From Effrenium voratum (Eukaryota > Sar > Dinophyceae > Suessiales > Symbiodiniaceae), in contig CAUJNA010001225.1 in NCBI GenBank assembly GCA_963377175.1, positions 183,811-247,810 of the forward strand: a DNA stretch of 64,000 nt, given 5' to 3'. A program made the position numbers and the translations under genes. Below the pieces are notes generated by a model. It did not search any database. It was not told the DNA's origin and saw only the letters and a program-made list of their open reading frames with translations. Numbering within the stretch: the first letter of the stretch is position 1; every line of letters begins with the position of its first letter. Of this stretch, positions 58,570-64,000 are shown one piece after another.

Positions 58570-60055
58570 TGGCCAAACTAACGTGGGGACCCGTGGGAAA
58601 CGAATTTGAAGAAGATGGCAAGCCTCGGAAGCATTCATGAGCGGGGAACCTTGAGAAATCAATCCATCAGGCTTTTTTGGGCCGGGGTTGTCATATAGAA
58701 CCTGTATTAGCGGAAATCGCTTGTATACCCTGCAACTAGTTAGTGATCACGGCCAAAAGGGAGCTTCTCATCTGTGCTGCCAGCTCGAATAAAAAACATG
58801 CAGTGCCTCACACAGCCTTTTGAGCTTGCTTCTTCCACGGCAGCTTCTGCCCCTACCAAACTATTAGCTATCCTAGGCAGCATTGTGCATATACCGCGCA
58901 TCCACGTGAAGCATGCTTGTCTGCGACCTGCGCATGACTCCTAGCGAAGGTTGTCTCAGATTAGCTCGGATTGAGCTGCCTTGAGATTGCCCTTCCTTGT
59001 TCAGGATGCACATGGCCTTATCTTGAAGTAAGTGGAAGGAGGTGGTAACAGTGCTTCATACTGTGTTTATGCTGTCCAGTCTACAAGGACGGAAGGACGA
59101 AGAAACATCGGAACTGTGCGAGGATTGGCGAGACCACCTCACGGGGCGTGTTGGGATCCGAAAGCTGTTGGTGCCAGGTTGCATGCAGGCCTTGGACATT
59201 GAGTGAACTGGCCAGCGGTGGTACCGTCAAAGTCACGTCCAGAAATGAGGGAAACGACATAAAAACTGAAATATCACTCTCTGACTCTGATACACTCCCA
59301 ATGTCAAAATCATGACCCAGGTTGAAGGTCTGATCTCGTGCCCAGACCGAAGCAGCTGAAGCAGCGTCGGACATTTTCCACATGAAACAAACCAGCCTGC
59401 AACTCATGGTGCCAGAATGACTTGCTCCTACATCCCCATTCAATCTGCGTTATTACCTTGTCCATAACTTGCTGGCCAGAAACCGATTGATATGAATGAT
59501 CCAATTTATACCATCCTAATCATGCCCGGTGTCTGCCACAAAGCAACTCATTGAGTGGATGTTGCCTCAGTTCCCGTTGGCTGGAGATGTCGGCTATGGC
59601 GTTCCCATTCTCACCGCGCTGGGACGATGGGGCCACTTCGGCTCTCGCCTCGTTCATCTCCGCGTCAATCTCGCCGAAGAGGGGCGTGGACAGATAGCGC
59701 CTCGGGCACGAGGCTGCACCTTGGGGCCTGAGGGCATGAACTGCGGATGGGCATCGCCAGCATCTCATGGACTCAAGACCGCTGGGCTAAGATCAACTTC
59801 CCAAGTAGTCAAAGAGCCTACCGCCATGTATCCACATCTGCCACATCTGCCTGGCATATGAATCGCACCATGGATTTCTTCGACAATCGGGCATATGGTG
59901 CAGGAGGTTGGGGGGAGACCCCAAGTTATGTTCATCTACTTTTCCAAAACAGAAATCATTCACCTCAAACTTGCAGGGCTCAAACTCCATCCTTTTCGCT
60001 GTCCCCATCTCTTGGGACCTTGGCCGGGTCCGGATTTGTTGTTTTGTGGTTTCTG
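58570..60055. other. Stretch without recognisable gene or repeat
   Basis: Only short overlapping frames, up to about 120 codons, without recognised motifs. Confidence 0.4.
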
Positions 60056-60065
60056 TGTGGATATG

Positions 60066-60096
<31 letters not shown>

Positions 60097-60279
60097 GTAC
60101 GTATATATATATATATATATGTATATATATGTATATATATATATATACTACCCCCCCCCAAATGTCGACCTTTGTGTTGCTTTCAACGCTATTTGCGGTG
60201 GTTTATGCCGTTTTTGTGCTTTGGAGGAAAGCAGCAGAACAAGGTGCCTTGTTTAATTCTATTTAGATTCAAATCAGAA

Positions 60280-61080
60280 CTGGGAAACATCCTGGGAAAG
60301 AACGTCCTCTTTCAAATCTAATTTGAAGTAAGCATTACAGTGAACATATTCTTCCAACAGTAAATCCCATTTGCATCGTCTTTAAGACTAGACATGTTAT
60401 TAGGATGTTTCACTGTTAATGTTTGTCTAAATTCATTGGACATCTCAATCCTAGAAAAAGAGACCCGCTTCAAATAAGAGTTCCCATTAAGAATATTATT
60501 TTAACAAACAACTGAAATTCTCGGTAGAACTAGACACTCTACTAGACACATGTCCTTATTAAGTTCTATTTAAGGTCTGATCAAACAATACAACTAGGAC
60601 ATGATGTAGATTCCAATTTGAAATTCGGTTTTGAAAGGGCACCTATTTAGATTCGCTTTAAACTAGTAATCGTACTAGGAATATTCCTGACTAAACTCCA
60701 CTCAATTTGTGTAGAGAATTGAATACACGATGTTAGAAAAAGAGACCCCCTGTAGAATCTAAATTGAAAGAATCGAAACTATGCTTTGATACGTTTTCAA
60801 TTTTATCGTTTGATCATAATGCCAGAATTCTATTAAAGTGTCTGGTTTTAATATATTTCAGATAGGCTTGTCTTAAAAGAAGGGCTTCAATGGGATTTAT
60901 TACAAATCTGCTTTGAACAGGAAGGCCTATTTAGAATCTTTTTGAACTGGAACATCCTACTATGTCCTTATTAAGTTCAAACGAACAAAAGGAGACCGCC
61001 TTTGAAGTCAAGTTTGACATAAACATTCAAATTAAAAGTAGTCTTTGAAAGGATATCCTATTTAGATTACTTTTTCAGAA
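60280..61080. repeat. AT-rich diverged repeat block
   Basis: Clearly AT-richer than its surroundings. Motifs recur: AAAGAGACCC-type (60466, 60738, 60977, compare 60298), CCTATTTAGATT-type (three times) and AAATCTAATTTGAA-type. This points to an old tandem or dispersed repeat. No frame of note. Confidence 0.5.
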
Positions 61081-61299
61081 TTCATAGGTATATAATTGAA
61101 GTGTTTTCTGCTTGGGAAAGCAGCGAAATAAGAGCACATGTCCAACGACAATCTGCAAGCTTCAGGTTAAACACTTTTCCAGCGAATCTTGAATCCAGGC
61201 CCGACTGAAAATTTAGTCGGTTTGGATCTACCTCTGTCCTATTTTTAAGCTGAGGTTTAATCAGAAGATGCCAAAAATAGCAGCAACGAAGAGAGTCAG

Positions 61300-61830
61300 G
61301 GCCCCAAACCGTTTGCACCGTTTTCCCCCTTTCTGAGAGGAAAGCCCTGCCCCCCCCCCCCCCCGCCTGCTTTGGTCCCCAAACCGTTTCAAACCTTTCA
61401 AAACCGTTTTGACCGTTTCAGCCCTTTCTCAGAGAAAAGGTGCCCCACCCAACAGCCAGGGCCCCAAAACCGTTCAAGCCATTTAAACCGTTTCAACCCT
61501 TTCTCAGGGGAAAGCCCCCCTTCCAGGGTTCTGACCAAAACCGTGAAAACGGTGCAAACCGTTTAAACCCTCTCTCAAATGAAAGGCTCCCCCCCTCCCC
61601 CCCGGGTTCGGTTTAAACGGTTCAAACGGTTCAAACGGTTTTGGGCCCACACCTTTCCTCTGAGAGAGGGTTTAGCTGGTTTAAACGGTTTAAAGGGTCC
61701 AGGCCTTTTCTCTCAGAAAGGGTTTTAACGGTTTAAACGGTTCAAACGGGTTTGGGCCCAAACCTTTCCTTTGAGAAAGGGTTCAACCGGTTTAAACGGT
61801 TCAAGCGGCTGAGTTGGAGAGTCTTTTCCC
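61300..61830. repeat. Inverted AACCGTTT array
   Basis: About four units of AACCGTTT...CCCTTTCTCAGAG-type up to 61600 face about three units in the opposite sense (CTCTGAGAGAGGG, AAACGGTTTAAACGG) after it. A C-rich centre lies near 61590-61605. Unit length is about 60-75 bp. A run of about 15 C lies at 61347. Confidence 0.7.
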
Positions 61831-62185
61831 TTTTGCAGAGTCAGATGTAGTGGGCATCACAGTTGAAGACAAACAAAAAGGTCGACATTGGGGGGCGCAC
61901 CATATATATATATATATATGATGTGTGTTTACGCGTGTATACATATACATATATATATATACGTATATGTATGTATATATATATATATATATTACTGTAT
62001 TCTACCTCCTTCCTTCTGGTTTCCTTTGTCCATCCAACCCATAGGCTCCACGCCTTTCAGCGCCCCGTGTCTCTCGGCCCCGGGCTCTGCGGTGTCAGGG
62101 ACCATCGCCAGCAAAGTGCTGCCCGCAGGCCTCGGAGCTTCGGTGTTCGCCTGTTTTCTCGTTTTTTGTTTTTGTTTGTTTAATA

Positions 62186-62208
62186 TTTATATATATATAT
62201 GTATATTG
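62186..62208. repeat. TA microsatellite
   Basis: Short TA run, one of several near the 60-62.6 kb block (also 62578-62596). Confidence 0.75.
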
Positions 62209-62616
62209 TTTTGCGCTTTTTTTTCTTCGGCGAACGAACTGGAACCGGGGGTCCTGCGTTGGGTGAGGGCCTGCAACTTGCCTTTTTTGGAAGCCTGGGG
62301 TGATTCTTGTGGCCTGAATCAATGAGGTGGTCTTCTTGGACATTGCTCTCGTATTTCACCAAACCTCCCAGAACCCTTTCGGGCTATCTGGAGATGGCTG
62401 TGTTGCACCGAGCCAGCCACTTCCGCCTCTAATCCCCACCACTTGGGAAGCCACTACCATCTGGCCTATGGATTGAGATTGAACAGCCCAGGGGAAGGTC
62501 CCCAAGTTGTGATCCGAAATGCCCGCTGGAAACCATTGGTTCAAAGGCTTAGACAATGCCCATAGCGAACACAACTGTAATATATATATATATATTTCAA
62601 TCACTTACCAGGGTTG

Positions 62617-62727
62617 AAATGGCTGCGGGTCAAAAATAAGTACCCCAAATTCAACCCTGGTAGGTGGAAACATGGACTATAATCTGTGGTCCCCTGGTGG
62701 TTTAATTAATGTTGACCCAAATGTATC
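62617..62727 (+). repeat. Family G copy 2
   Basis: AATGGCTGCGGGTCAAAA at the left, TGTTGACCCAAATGT at the right, core CCCTGGTAGGTGGAAACATG, as in G1 and partly at 28945-29128. Confidence 0.5.
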
Positions 62728-62862
62728 GGCCCCTTTAGCCAGAGTCGCTGCTCCGTTGGGTCGGACCCCTTTGAATGTTGGTAGCTCAAGGGAAATCAAA
62801 AGGAAACCCACCTGTCTCGAACCCCGATTTTGGAGAAATACCCGTGAAATACCTCTGGCTTT

Positions 62863-62988
62863 CTAGAGCCTCCAGTAGAGAGGTTAGAATAAGATGGTAC
62901 CAACTTTATTCTGTAGTCTGCTGTAGTCTATTTTAGTAGGGGAACCCTCCCCAAAAAAAAGATAAAAGGGCACTACTGGGGGACCTAG
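62863..62988 (+). mobile_element. Family A MITE, copy A13
   Basis: CTAGAGCCTCCAGTAGAGAG to CTACTGGGGGACCTAG. A short internal duplication CTGTAGTCTGCTGTAGTC is specific to this copy. Confidence 0.75.
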
Positions 62989-63329
62989 TCTTGTTTTAAC
63001 ATGAGACCTCCAAAAATCGTGCAGTTCATCTCCTTCTTTCGCAATCCACAAAGACTTCCCCCGGTTCCACGAGAAAACAGGATCCACTACTCCTGTCGCG
63101 ACATGCCTGACGCAACCACATGCGCAACGATGCACACAACCAGACCTTGAACAAGCTATAGATTCAGCTCGCATAGGATCAATCCAAAGCGCAGCAGATG
63201 CGAAACGAGCAACTCATACGCAGCTGTCCAATTGCATCTAGCCTTCCAGAGTGGCGCCACTTCGAAAGCCTGCGCCATTGACTTCGATGCCGCTTGGAGT
63301 CGACTTTGACATATGGCTCGTGTGTTTCT

Positions 63330-63920
63330 TACGGGAGCCCCCGTCCCACCAAAATGCTCTTCCTTTTTGGCTTCCCTTCTTTAAAGCCACAAAAAAGGGG
63401 GGTAGCCCTCCAAAAAAAACGAGCCCATATTGAAAACAACCATGCACGAAAAGCTGTGGGCCCGGACGCTTTGCTGGCCACCTGGCCATGCGAAACCCAT
63501 GCAAACGGAAGCCAAACCGAAAACGTTTTTTTTGGGGCCCTTTTTCTGGATGGCAAAGGGAAAGCAAAGGGAACCCAACCAAAAAATGAGGTTCCAGACA
63601 GTATTGCTCAGTTGTTCAGTTCCGCTAGAAACAAGGCATTCTTTTTAGGGACCCTCTTTGGATGGCAAAGGGACACCACAAATAAACAAAACCAACCAGT
63701 TGAAGATTGGTTGAAGACACAACCCTTAAAATGACATTATTTCTGGGGCCACTTTTGGATGGCAAAGGAAACCAAAAGGGACAACATAGACAAAAAACAC
63801 ACACGGTTGCTCGGGTTCCAACATTGAATATAATTTGTTTCCCTAACATTGAAAGATGGTTGGTTGAAAATTGGTTTCCCCTAATATTGAGTTGGATGGC
63901 AAAGGGTTAAACGGAAAGCA
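63330..63920 (+). repeat. Run of diverged family J-like units
   Basis: GGATGGCAAAGG recurs at 63548, 63660, 63757 and 63894 (spacing 112, 97, 137) next to TTTTTGGGG/CCCTTTT blocks. One unit also holds the left end of family D (63607). No gene recognised. Confidence 0.45.
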
Positions 63921-64000
63921 ACCCAAAACAACTAAAAGGTTCAGAAAACACAACCTTTGTTTTCCAAACCAAAGGGGGCATGTTTGGCCCGGGTTCTGAA

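Larger units (their letters stand above)
60060..61995. mobile_element. 1.9 kb block with TA-rich inverted ends
   Basis: At the left a TA tract (60062-60150) is followed by CCCCCCAAATGTCGACCTTT and a GTGTTGCTTTCAAC segment. At the right the reverse complement order occurs: AGTTGAAGACAAAC, AAAAGGTCGACATTGGGGGG, then a TA tract (61903-61992). About 38 bp match inversely with few differences. The inside is unlike the rest of the window. No transposase frame is visible, so it would be non-autonomous. Confidence 0.6.

Noticed and set aside
60280..61080. Organelle DNA insert (because of high AT)
   Set aside because: No organelle gene fragment or rRNA motif is visible, and internal repeats and the inverted ends explain it better.

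Overview
The window looks like nuclear DNA of a large, repeat-rich eukaryotic genome, most plausibly a dinoflagellate. Reasons: GC near one half by eye; no compact gene order; one GC-rich non-LTR retrotransposon of APE-RT-RNase H type; long compound microsatellites; and many short elements with terminal inverted repeats (TIRs). I found no dinoflagellate spliced-leader sequence, no rRNA and no intact host gene, so the assignment is an inference. Family letters (A, B, C, D, E, F, G, H, I, J, K, L, M) are mine.

Layout. 1-2600: short TIR elements (I1, E1, D1, A1, C1) in featureless DNA. 2617-4262: a 1.64 kb near-perfect palindrome whose arms carry the same reading frame. 4490-11340: scattered elements, including C2, whose ends plus a 4-base target duplication form a textbook intron, and A3 between 23-base direct repeats. 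11700-12600: tandem array of about 172 bp units. 13190-19200: nested elements (A4/B1, K1, A5, B2, K2, and a mosaic at 18141-18722). 20600-30640: low-complexity DNA, including a 320 bp CCCA tract and a 590 bp CAA/CGACAA/CAC tract. 30840-32360: A7, D2, C4 and H5. 33038-41045: an 8.0 kb LINE on the minus strand, inserted with a 14 bp target duplication inside a copy of family A, whose halves lie at 32996-33037 and 41046-41139. 42470-52200: more family A, B, D, I, J and M copies and an inverted copy (50348-50676) of 18871-19199. 52240-57000: TTACGCG clusters and CT, CA and CAAG tracts. 57780-58570: tRNA-like repeats. 60060-61995: a 1.9 kb block with TA-rich ends and about 38 bp TIRs, containing AT-rich DNA and an inverted AACCGTTT array. 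62600-64000: G2, A13 and J-type remnants.

The only recognisable protein-coding content belongs to the LINE. It encodes an APE endonuclease, a reverse transcriptase (YVDD box), a CCHC finger and an RNase H, but frameshifts, one in-frame stop and an apparent deletion between RT motifs B and C make this copy dead. The most striking pattern is strand bias. By eye about 49 copies from nine short-element families point the same way and about 3 the other way, with all 13 recognised family A copies in one orientation. This would fit orientation-dependent tolerance, for example elements removed as introns from plus-strand transcripts, but it needs a genome-wide count.
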